Part shown: positions 7,549-14,184 of the stretch, in pieces
Layout of the letters: the number at the start of each line of letters is the position of its first letter
How positions within the stretch are numbered: position 1 is the stretch's first letter
Origin: Bacillota bacterium
GTDB lineage: Bacteria > Bacillota > GCA-003054495 > Carboxydocellales > JAJZSN01
Assembly (NCBI GenBank): GCA_021849745.1
Contig: JAJZSN010000025.1
Coordinates: forward strand, 1 to 34,964
Direction of reading: 5' to 3'
DNA length: 34,964 nt
The notes under the pieces: model-generated
Seen by the model: only the letters and a program-made list of their open reading frames with translations
Database searches by the model: none
What the model was told of the DNA's origin: nothing
Made by a program: the position numbers and the translations under genes

Positions 7549-8901
7549 ATGCAGGAAAATTCTATACATCCAGATTTCATAAAAGAGTTGGACGAAGAGT
7601 TGCAAAACCTAATCATTACCGGTATCGAGGAATTTAACCTGGAGGTATTTAATCGGTTGGCTCTCAAGGAGTTTAGAATCCAATATGAGTCAATTAAACC
7701 TCTAAGAGAATACTGCCAGGTTCGGGGAATTTCCCCGGAAACGGTAAAAACATGGGAAGAGATTCCAGCGCTAACGTCACAGGTTTTTAAAGATAACGTC
7801 ATCGCAACTTTTCCCCTCCATGAAACTGAGCTAGTTACTATGACCAGTGGAACCAGCAACCCGAATGCTCCCAGTAAGATTTACCGGGATAAAAAATCGG
7901 TGGAAACTCTTTATATGGCCAATGAGATTATGACCAGAAGTTTTCTCTTTCCCGATGTGGATAGGATGAAGATTTTGCTCATGGTTCCTTCACCCAAAAT
8001 AGCTCCGGCTATGGGCATGGCCATTGGATTGGAACACATGCGGCAAAATTTTGGCACTGAAGATAGCATTTATTTGATAACCCCTAATGGGATGGAATGG
8101 GAACTGTTATTCAGCGCTTTAAACCATGCGGTGGAAAGTGGAGAGCCGGTGGCTATTGTGGGTGCCACCTCAGGGTTTGTTTATTTCTTCAACTTCTGCC
8201 GGGAACAGGGGCTGAGGTTTCAACTTCCCCCCGGCAGCCGGATCTGCGACGGGGGAGGATACCTAGGGACTTTCGGCGATTGCACACGAGAAGAGTATCT
8301 GAGTCTATGTCAGGAATTCCTCGGCGTGCCGCCGGAATACTGCGTCAATACCCTAGGGTCTGCTGAAAGCGGAACCAACTATTTTGACAATGTTTTGCGC
8401 AATCATTATTTGGGGATTTCGGGAGTGCCAAGGTATAAAGTCAGTCCTCCGTGGGCCAGGACTATTGTGGTAGATTCCGTTTCGGGAAAACGGCTCCCTC
8501 AAGGGGAAATCGGGTTACTATGCCATTATGATCTGGTTAACAGAGCCAATATCTTTGCCTTGGGTACAGGTAATTTGGGTTATGAGACAGAGGATGGCTT
8601 CGAGATTATTGGGCGGAACGACGCTAAAGGTAAAGGAAATTTTAACTTTTCCGATATGCAAAATGAAAAATGTTCCACCGTTGCAGATAATATGCTGGCG
8701 GCTTTTTCAGGGAAGTGTTCTACTGTGGCCGATGAAATGCTTACGGCCCAAGAACAAGTGTGTTCAACTGCATCAGATCAATTATTGGCCCAATCGCCTC
8801 ATGGAGATATGTTTAAAGGCATGTCATCCGAAAGGTTTGAAAAACTTAAAAAAATGTGTCCTTTCTTAAAATTGCAGGGGCTTTTAAAGAAGAGCAAATA
8901 A
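7549..8901 (+). CDS. LuxE-type acyl-protein synthetase with C-terminal Cys repeats
   Basis: 450 residues. The body (about 30-360) matches the LuxE acyl-protein synthetase family: the ANL-like nucleotide loop VTMTSGTSNPNAPSK at 96-110, the central CDGGGYLGTFG at 233-243, and the distal block GTGNLGYETEDGFEIIGRND at 339-358, equivalent to the ANL hinge. LuxE activates fatty acids with ATP and acylates a protein Cys; the partner reductase LuxC is not encoded here. After residue 370 the protein departs from the family: C375, C390 and C405 begin three tandem 15-residue repeats of CSTVAD(N/E)ML type, followed by a Lys-rich end with one more Cys (KMCPFL). RBS AGGGGGG precedes ATG 7549. The tail may be a site of self-acylation or metal binding; that is inference. 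Confidence 0.8.
   Translation: MQENSIHPDFIKELDEELQNLIITGIEEFNLEVFNRLALKEFRIQYESIKPLREYCQVRGISPETVKTWEEIPALTSQVFKDNVIATFPLHETELVTMTSGTSNPNAPSKIYRDKKSVETLYMANEIMTRSFLFPDVDRMKILLMVPSPKIAPAMGMAIGLEHMRQNFGTEDSIYLITPNGMEWELLFSALNHAVESGEPVAIVGATSGFVYFFNFCREQGLRFQLPPGSRICDGGGYLGTFGDCTREEYLSLCQEFLGVPPEYCVNTLGSAESGTNYFDNVLRNHYLGISGVPRYKVSPPWARTIVVDSVSGKRLPQGEIGLLCHYDLVNRANIFALGTGNLGYETEDGFEIIGRNDAKGKGNFNFSDMQNEKCSTVADNMLAAFSGKCSTVADEMLTAQEQVCSTASDQLLAQSPHGDMFKGMSSERFEKLKKMCPFLKLQGLLKKSK
8671..8805 (+). repeat. Three 15-codon tandem repeats (CSTVADxML) in the LuxE-type protein
   Basis: Codons for C375, C390 and C405 begin at 8671, 8716 and 8761, exactly 45 nt apart. Units begin CSTVADNML, CSTVADEML and CSTASDQLL. 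Between units 1 and 2 the Ser, Thr, Val, Ala and final Leu codons all differ at the third base while the residues are identical, so the similarity is held at protein level and is not a recent DNA duplication. Confidence 0.9.
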
Positions 8902-9003
8902 CTCAATATCTTTGTTTTTAAGGGATATGGAATCTTGACAAAATCATGGGCATAAGTAGTCTGAAGTAAGAATTAATTAGAGAGAATTAAGGGAGGAAGG
9001 GCT

Positions 9004-9243
9004 ATGTGCCAGTGTTGTAACAATCGTAGCGAAGAAAATCAAAGTCACTTGCACGTCAACCTTGTAGATTCTGACATTGTTTTTCAACAAATAAAAAAAC
9101 AACTGGCCAATGTTCCCGGTATCGCTGGTGTTGATTATTTGCTGGACAATAAACAAGCTAAAATAACTTTTGATACTCGGTTGATGGGGAAAGAGCGCTT
9201 AACATCTATTATTAATCTGATGGGACACGAGGTTCTGCAGTAA
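9004..9243 (+). CDS. Small Cys-rich protein with HMA-like ferredoxin fold
   Basis: 79 residues. The N-terminus is MCQCCNNRSEEN, with three Cys in four positions, followed by a beta-alpha-beta-beta-alpha-beta pattern (LHVNLVDS, IKKQLANVPGIAGVDYLL, QAKITFDT, LTSIINLMGHEVLQ). The VPGIAGVDY...KITFD spacing resembles heavy-metal-associated domains, but the canonical CxxC in the first loop is absent; the Cys cluster is instead at the extreme N-terminus. The ribosome binding site GGGAGG lies 9 nt before ATG 9004. It follows the LuxE-type gene by 102 nt on the same strand; a TTGACA at 8935 may begin its own promoter. A metallochaperone or cofactor carrier is possible. Confidence 0.65.
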   Translation: MCQCCNNRSEENQSHLHVNLVDSDIVFQQIKKQLANVPGIAGVDYLLDNKQAKITFDTRLMGKERLTSIINLMGHEVLQ

Positions 9244-9323
9244 TTCGACTCTATTTATACTTAAACAGTTAACCTTTGGTTAATAAATTTAGATATTTTA
9301 TCAATTTTGGGTTAAAATATCAT

Positions 9324-9352
9324 TTGACTTCCGTTTTAGAATTGTGTATACT
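9324..9352 (+). promoter_or_regulatory. Sigma-A promoter of the tRNA cluster
   Basis: TTGACT at 9324-9329, 17-nt spacer, TATACT at 9347-9352, about 32 nt before the first tRNA. A small GTCGG...CCGAC hairpin lies in the leader just before the tRNA. Confidence 0.75.
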
Positions 9353-9383
9353 TATTTTTGTCGGTGAACGCCGACAACACTTT

Positions 9384-9459
<76 letters not shown>

Positions 9460-9462
9460 TAT

Positions 9463-9539
9463 GGAGCTGTGGTGTAGAGGCCTAACATGCCTGCCTGTCA
9501 CGCAGGAGACCGCGGGTTCGAATCCCGTCAGCTCCGCCA
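9463..9539 (+). tRNA. tRNA-Asp (GUC)
   Basis: Acceptor GGAGCTG pairs with CAGCTCC; anticodon loop CTGTCAC on stem CCTGC/GCAGG gives GTC. CCA is encoded. Confidence 0.97.
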
Positions 9540-9545
9540 TATTTT

Positions 9546-9620
9546 GCGGAAGTGGCTCAGTGGTAGAGCATCGCCTTGCCAAGGCGAGGGTCGCGGGTTC
9601 GAATCCCGTCTTCCGCTCCA
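9546..9620 (+). tRNA. tRNA-Gly (GCC)
   Basis: Acceptor GCGGAAG pairs with CTTCCGC; anticodon loop TTGCCAA on stem TCGCC/GGCGA gives GCC. CCA is encoded. Confidence 0.97.
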
Positions 9621-9628
9621 TTTATTTT

Positions 9629-9703
<75 letters not shown>

Positions 9704-9713
9704 AAGAAAACTA

Positions 9714-9789
<76 letters not shown>

Positions 9790-9798
9790 TACACTCCT

Positions 9799-9887
9799 GC
9801 CGGAGTGGCGGAACTGGCAGACGCACAGGACTTAAAATCCTGCGGGCCTCAAAGCCCGTACCGGTTCGATTCCGGTCTCCGGCACCA
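9799..9887 (+). tRNA. tRNA-Leu (UAA)
   Basis: Class II tRNA of 89 nt with a long variable arm (GCGGGCCTCAAAGCCCGT). Acceptor GCCGGAG pairs with CTCCGGC; loop CTTAAAA on stem CAGGA/TCCTG gives TAA. CCA is encoded. Confidence 0.97.
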
Positions 9888-9896
9888 TTTTTATCT

Positions 9897-9973
9897 GGGA
9901 CTGTAGCTCAGCTGGTTAGAGTACCACGTTGACATCGTGGGGGTCGGCGGTTCGATTCCGTCCAGTCCCACCA
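9897..9973 (+). tRNA. tRNA-Val (GAC)
   Basis: Acceptor GGGACTG pairs with CAGTCCC; loop TTGACAT on stem CCACG/CGTGG gives GAC. CCA is encoded. This is the second Val isoacceptor in the cluster. Confidence 0.96.
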
Positions 9974-9985
9974 AAATGAAATGAG

Positions 9986-10018
9986 ACAGGGAAACCTTTG
10001 TGGTTTCCCTGTTTTTTA
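9986..10018 (+). terminator. Rho-independent terminator of the tRNA cluster
   Basis: Perfect 11-bp stem ACAGGGAAACC/GGTTTCCCTGT with a 5-nt loop, followed by a T-run, 12 nt after the last tRNA. Confidence 0.95.
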
Positions 10019-10064
10019 TTTGACTATCCACTTGGCTAATGACTGACAGGTGGCAACTGACAGA

Positions 10065-10637
10065 TTAGCCAGGAAGGTCATAAAGTTTCCGGAGGTCTTT
10101 AATTTCCTCCTTCAAGCCCTGAATTAATGTTACTTTTGGTTTATAGCCCAAAACTTTTTGGGCTGACGAGATGTCTGCCCGGGTGGTACGGGGTTCACCA
10201 GGTTGAGGAGGGAGGGCTTGACGGATTATTTTTTGTCCGGTCAATTGTTGTATTAGCTTCAGAACATGATTCACTGAACACCTGAAATCACCCCCAATGT
10301 TGAAAACATGGCCGGTTACATCTTTGGTCATGGCTAAAAGGGTAGCTTCTATGATATCGGATACATAGGTAAAGTCCCTGGTTTGTTCACTGCTACCGAA
10401 AACGGTAACGGGGTGTCCTTTTAAAATAGCCAGGATAAAACGGTGGAAAGCCATGTCAGGCCGCTGTCTGGGACCATATACGGTGAAATAGCGTAAAATC
10501 ACCAGGGGTAGACGAAAATTCCGGTAATACACCTGGGCCAGACTCTCGGCGGCCAGTTTGGTTACTCCGTAAGGGATAAGGGGGCGGGCCGCCGGTCTTC
10601 CCTGGCCGGTCCTGTTACCGGACCGTAGATGCATCAA
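10065..10637 (-). pseudogene. NAD-dependent epimerase/dehydratase, N-terminally truncated
   Basis: 190 residues that match the C-terminal two thirds of UDP-glucose-4-epimerase/dTDP-glucose-dehydratase-like SDR proteins: catalytic YGVTK (Y...K), LRYFTVYGPRQRPDM, VFGSSEQTRDFTYVSD, VFNIGGD, RADISSAQKVLGYKP. A complete protein has about 310 residues; the NAD-binding Rossmann start with GxxGxxG is missing. The first dozen residues (HLRSGNRTGQGRPA) look like degraded linker. No convincing ribosome binding site precedes the first ATG. It lies opposite to its neighbours, downstream of the tRNA terminator. Without the NAD site it cannot act as an epimerase. Confidence 0.75.
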
Positions 10638-10816
10638 CCCTGTATGCTATGCGAAGGAGGTTTTTTTGCCTTAAACCAAAAAGTCAATTATTTGCCACGA
10701 TTCCGTAAATAATATTGTTTGAAACCATGACTTTTGGTCTACGCTATAACTGGGTTTTGAACTGTATACAATCATTCAGCCTCACATATAATAGTATGGG
10801 GAAAGGGGTGAAAGCC

Positions 10817-11722
10817 TTGACGGAAGTTATCTCCATAGGCGCCCAAACTCATGTGGACGCACTAATGGCCAAATTGGAAGCTGAATTTTACTTACTGCAG
10901 GCCGAAGGGATTAAAATAGACCTAGAAGAGACCAATAGCGGAAATTTTACTTTTATTGGTTGCAATATTGCTGATTACGGTCAATGTGATTATACCCATG
11001 ACGATACTCAAAGTATTTTCAAGCATTATGTAGCCAATATTATCTCAGATGCCATCATTGGTTATTATGAAGGGGATTTGATTAAGGAAATCATTCAGGA
11101 AAACTATTATTACTTTAATGAAGATGAGCGTAAAACCATCAACCGGTATGCGGCAAAATACACCAACCATGATGATAATGCGACCGGCGAATATATGGTC
11201 TATCAAATCGGTCGTAAAAGCATGATTCTCCAACGGGTATTGGAATATCTCCAGAATAACAATGAATTGGTAATCGAAGGGTTTATTAAATTCCGCCTTA
11301 AGGAATATCTCCAAGAGCTTCAAGAAGCAGTTGACAGGGCTGTTGACGATTTCATGATGGAGAGGGAATATAAGGAGTTTATCCGCCTGTTGAAATATTT
11401 TGTAGAAATTCAAGAACCCCGGGTGGATAAGGTTCATATATACATGGATGTTAAGGGCGTTTTCAAGCTGTTGGACGAAGATAAAAAACCCATAAATAAT
11501 GATTACTTAGATGGATTTATTGTGGATTTGGCGGAGAATGAAATTAATTATGAAGACCTGCTCATCAGCGCCCTAATCACTATAGCCCCTAAAGAGGTAG
11601 TCCTACACTTTAGGGATACTGTAAAATTGTCTTCAGTAGTAAGTACTATCAAGAATGTCTTCGGAATTAGGGCTGTTAATTGTATCGGCTGTGACTTGTG
11701 TAAGCAGTCAAGTAGAATATAG
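10817..11722 (+). CDS. ytxC: YtxC-family putative sporulation protein
   Basis: About 301 residues and largely helical. The central part (YYYFNEDERKTI, GFIKFRLKEYLQELQEAVDRAVDDFMMEREYKEFIRLLKYFV) is typical of the YtxC family, found in spore-formers and often near thrS, as here. The end carries a CIGCDLC pattern (CxxCxxC) that could bind metal. AAAGGGGTG at 10802-10810 is 6-8 nt before TTG 10817, so I prefer that start; GTG 10808 lies in the ribosome binding site, and the frame upstream to 10715 is not supported. A TATAAT at 10787-10792 is a possible -10. Its biochemical role is unknown. Confidence 0.75.
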   Translation: MTEVISIGAQTHVDALMAKLEAEFYLLQAEGIKIDLEETNSGNFTFIGCNIADYGQCDYTHDDTQSIFKHYVANIISDAIIGYYEGDLIKEIIQENYYYFNEDERKTINRYAAKYTNHDDNATGEYMVYQIGRKSMILQRVLEYLQNNNELVIEGFIKFRLKEYLQELQEAVDRAVDDFMMEREYKEFIRLLKYFVEIQEPRVDKVHIYMDVKGVFKLLDEDKKPINNDYLDGFIVDLAENEINYEDLLISALITIAPKEVVLHFRDTVKLSSVVSTIKNVFGIRAVNCIGCDLCKQSSRI

Positions 11723-11742
11723 AAATATGACATAACAAGAAA

Positions 11743-11776
11743 GCCGGATAAGCAAAGATATGCTATCCGGTTTTTT
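11743..11776 (+). terminator. Rho-independent terminator after ytxC
   Basis: CCGGAT...AGCA pairs with TGCT...ATCCGG across a short loop with one bulged base, followed by TTTTTT. It separates ytxC from the DUF445 gene. Confidence 0.85.
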
Positions 11777-11877
11777 GGCTATTTGGTATAATAGATGTGG
11801 GTATAATCGTGGTATGGTAGATCTTGGCGCCTGGCTAGAACAGTTTTGAAGTATCCTCTATAAGGAAGGTCGTTTAT

Positions 11878-12471
11878 ATGTCATGGAAAATAATGATGCT
11901 GCCTGTGGTGGGTGGCATTATTGGTTGGATAACTAATTTATTAGCTGTAAAAATGCTTTTTCGGCCGTATCAGGGAATTACTCTTCCTTGGGTAAACTAT
12001 ACCCTTCAGGGTCTCATCCCCAAACGGCAAAAGGAAATAGCCCGTCTTGTAGGGCGGGTAGTGGAAAAGGAACTCCTTGGTGCAGAGGATATTATTAGGC
12101 ATTTACAGAAGACGGAGCTTACCGGGAACCTGGCCCAATCGGCCGGTAAGTTGGTGCAGGAACGGGTGATGGCCAAGATTCCCACTTTCTTGCCCATGTC
12201 TCTGCGGGCGGTAGCTTCAGAGATTATAGGAGATATTTTAAAGAAAGAAGTACCGGTTTTGATTGACCGTCTATTGGACAAGATGGAGGAGGATATTTTG
12301 GCCAATCTTCGCTTCGGCGAAGTGGTGGAGGAAAAGATTAAGGGATTGGATATGCGGCAAATGGAGGCCCTGGTCCTCACGGTGGCGGCCCGGGAACTGA
12401 AGCACATAGAGTATCTGGGGTTCATTTTGGGCTTCTTAATAGGTTGCCTGCAGATTTTGTTTGTGATATAA
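11878..12471 (+). CDS. DUF445 family membrane protein
   Basis: 197 residues. An N-terminal helix (MMLPVVGGIIGWITNLLAVKMLF) contains the GxxGWxTNxxAVxMLF signature of DUF445 (YheB/UPF0754-like). A long amphipathic helical middle follows, then a C-terminal helix (YLGFILGFLIGCLQILFVI) that brings the chain back to the membrane. The Bacillus relative YheB is about 375 residues; this is the short clostridial form with both end motifs kept, so it is not obviously truncated. The ribosome binding site is weak (AAGGAAGG upstream). In Bacillus, YheB relatives are linked to spore or membrane organisation; the role here is unknown. Confidence 0.8.
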   Translation: MSWKIMMLPVVGGIIGWITNLLAVKMLFRPYQGITLPWVNYTLQGLIPKRQKEIARLVGRVVEKELLGAEDIIRHLQKTELTGNLAQSAGKLVQERVMAKIPTFLPMSLRAVASEIIGDILKKEVPVLIDRLLDKMEEDILANLRFGEVVEEKIKGLDMRQMEALVLTVAARELKHIEYLGFILGFLIGCLQILFVI

Positions 12472-12477
12472 TCATGT

Positions 12478-12590
12478 TAGCTGTTAGCTGTCAGCTGTCA
12501 GCTGTCAGCTATCAGCTATCAGCTTTAAGTATTCTTAATGGTTATTCAGGCTACAAGCTACAAGCTACCAGCTATAAGCTAGCTAGAAAA
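12478..12590. repeat. Iterated AGCTGTC/AGCTATC repeat array and AGCTACA variant
   Basis: The first part iterates a 7-nt unit at least six times (agctgtc, then agctatc variants). After a 30-nt interruption a second set (ctacaagctacaagctaccag) follows. The array sits directly upstream of the T-box leader. Similar arrays occur at 17705, 24177, 24426/24488 and 33211. Confidence 0.85.
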
Positions 12591-12599
12591 ACAGCCGTA

Positions 12600-12823
12600 C
12601 AATGCGTTGATGGGGAAGAGTAGGATACTTCCGGCTACAGAGAGAAGGCGCCCTGGGCTGCAAGCGCCTTTAGATTTAGGGTAACCGAAAACCACCCCGG
12701 AGTGCGGGTCAAACCCGCCGGATGCCGCCGTTACCCGGCTTTTGAGGGAGAGACCCATGGGTCTCTAACTTGGGTGGAACCACGGGAATAGAACTCTCGT
12801 CCCAATCAGGGCGGGGGTTTTTT
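12600..12823 (+). promoter_or_regulatory. T-box riboswitch leader with Thr (ACC) specifier
   Basis: The T-box motif GGGTGGAACCACGGG lies at 12772-12786, followed by a terminator (GTCCC...GGGC with T-run, 12794-12823). Stem I has GGGG 12612-12615, the AGTA loop-E motif 12619-12622, an AGAGAG apical element, and returns with the specifier loop ccgaaaACCaccccgg. ACC is at 12691-12693 and CCCC follows at 12695-12698. In the pheS T-box of this window the same position reads ccgaagTTCaccccgg (Phe), so the register is internally supported. A perfect 18-nt palindrome (12749-12766) is stem III. Uncharged tRNA-Thr should allow read-through into ilvE, the cytochrome b5-like gene and thrS. Confidence 0.85.
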
Positions 12824-12856
12824 GATTTTTTATCATTAACAAGGGGGAAGATTAGG

Positions 12857-13918
12857 GTGACAGAGTTAGCAATTAAGCAGGGGGAAAACTTAAAAGAAAA
12901 GCCTTCGGTGGATCGGTTGAGTTTTGGAATCCATTTTACCGATCACATGTTGGTTATGGATTATCAGGCCGGGGGTTGGCAAGGCGGGCGGATTGAGCCT
13001 TATAGTAATTTAAGCCTTGACCCGGCGGCTACCGTTCTCCATTATGGGCAGGCTATTTTTGAGGGGCTTAAGGCCTACCACATGAAAGACGGCAGAATCG
13101 GTATATTCAGGCCCAGGGATGCTTTTGCTCGTTTGAACCGTTCGGCTAACCGGCTCTGTATGCCTGCAATTGATGAAGAAGATGTCTTGGTCGGTCTTAA
13201 AGCTTTGATTGGGGTAGATAAGGAATGGGTGCCCACGGCTAAAGAAACTTCCCTTTACATCAGGCCCTTTATGATTGCCAGCGAAGCCTTTTTAGGAGTC
13301 AGGCCGGCTAGTACTTATAAATTTGTAATTATCTTATCACCGGTAGGGGCTTATTACCCTGAAGGTTTCAAACCGGTGAGGATTATGGTGGAAAACCAAT
13401 ACGTCCGGGCCGTCCGGGGCGGGTTGGGTTTTGCCAAAGCCTCAGCCAATTACGCTGCTAGTCTGCTGGCCCAGGAAGAGGCCAAAAAAGCAGGCTATGC
13501 CCAGGTTTTATGGCTGGACGGTATCGAGCAGAAATATGTTGAAGAAGTTGGTACCATGAATATATTCTTTGTTATCGGGGACGAGTTGATTACCCCTTCT
13601 TTGAACGGCAGCATCCTGGGGGGAATTACCCGGAATTCGGTGCTGACCATTGCCAAGGATTGGGGCTTGAAGGTGGCCGAGCGCCAGACCTCCATTGAGG
13701 AGATCTACCAGGCTTCCCAAAAAGGCCTGTTAAAAGAAATCTTCGGTACCGGGACGGCGGCGGTAATTTCTCCTGTCAATGAACTCAATTGGGACGGTAA
13801 GATTATCGTTCCTGGCAACGGGGGAGTGGGGGAGCTGTCTCAGAAACTATACCAACATATTACAGGCATCCAGTACGGGAAAGTTATCGATACCTATAAC
13901 TGGATGGAAGTATTGTAA
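12857..13918 (+). CDS. ilvE: Branched-chain amino acid aminotransferase
   Basis: 353 residues, fold-type IV PLP enzyme that exchanges amino groups between Leu/Ile/Val and 2-oxoglutarate. Key parts are LHYGQAIFEGLKAY (61-74), the IFRP block, the PLP Lys K194 in GFAKASANY, and EEVGTMNIFFV. The length and the long N-terminal part fit the eukaryote-like BCAT II subgroup. GTG 12857 is chosen because AAGGGGGAAG (12841-12850) is correctly spaced and the upstream frame lies in the T-box terminator. It is followed 13 nt later by a small gene and then thrS, under a T-box that appears to sense tRNA-Thr, even though its own amino acids are Ile/Leu/Val. Isoleucine is made from threonine, which may explain the link. 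Confidence 0.9.
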   Translation: MTELAIKQGENLKEKPSVDRLSFGIHFTDHMLVMDYQAGGWQGGRIEPYSNLSLDPAATVLHYGQAIFEGLKAYHMKDGRIGIFRPRDAFARLNRSANRLCMPAIDEEDVLVGLKALIGVDKEWVPTAKETSLYIRPFMIASEAFLGVRPASTYKFVIILSPVGAYYPEGFKPVRIMVENQYVRAVRGGLGFAKASANYAASLLAQEEAKKAGYAQVLWLDGIEQKYVEEVGTMNIFFVIGDELITPSLNGSILGGITRNSVLTIAKDWGLKVAERQTSIEEIYQASQKGLLKEIFGTGTAAVISPVNELNWDGKIIVPGNGGVGELSQKLYQHITGIQYGKVIDTYNWMEVL

Positions 13919-13931
13919 GGGGTGAAGGAGT

Positions 13932-14156
13932 TTGCGGAGGTTTTCCCAGGAAGAAGTAAGGGGATATAACGGCCGTAACAGGAACCCTGCATATATTGCT
14001 TACCGGGGTAAGGTTTATGATGTTACATCCCTGTTAATAAATGGGGAACATATGGGGTGTATTGCCGGGAATGACCTAACCGACATTTTACCCATGATGT
14101 CCCATGAAGATAAAGTGATTGACGAATTTGCAGTAGTCGGAGAAATGGACGAATAA
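13932..14156 (+). CDS. Cytochrome b5-like heme-binding domain protein
   Basis: 74 residues, TTG start at 13932 after GGGGTGAAGGAG. The sequence FSQEEVRGYNGRNRNPAYIAYRGKVYDVTSLL is the cytochrome b5-like opening. The first axial His sits in NGEHMGCIAGNDLTD (the family has HPGG or HxGG) and the second in MMSHEDKVIDEFAVVGEM. Both His are present, so heme binding is plausible, but the HPGG turn is replaced by HMGC, which adds a Cys. It is soluble, with no membrane anchor, and sits tightly between ilvE and thrS. Steroid or other ligand-binding relatives share this fold, so heme is not proven. Confidence 0.75.
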   Translation: MRRFSQEEVRGYNGRNRNPAYIAYRGKVYDVTSLLINGEHMGCIAGNDLTDILPMMSHEDKVIDEFAVVGEMDE

Positions 14157-14184
14157 AGATAAGAATTTAGAAGGAGGAACTGTT

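Noticed and set aside
12478..12590. CRISPR array
   Set aside because: Units are 7-14 nt with no spacers of constant length and no cas genes nearby.
12600..12823. T-box specific for Ile, Leu or Val, as expected for ilvE
   Set aside because: Alignment with the pheS T-box in the same window puts ACC (Thr) in the specifier position; no branched-chain codon fits there.
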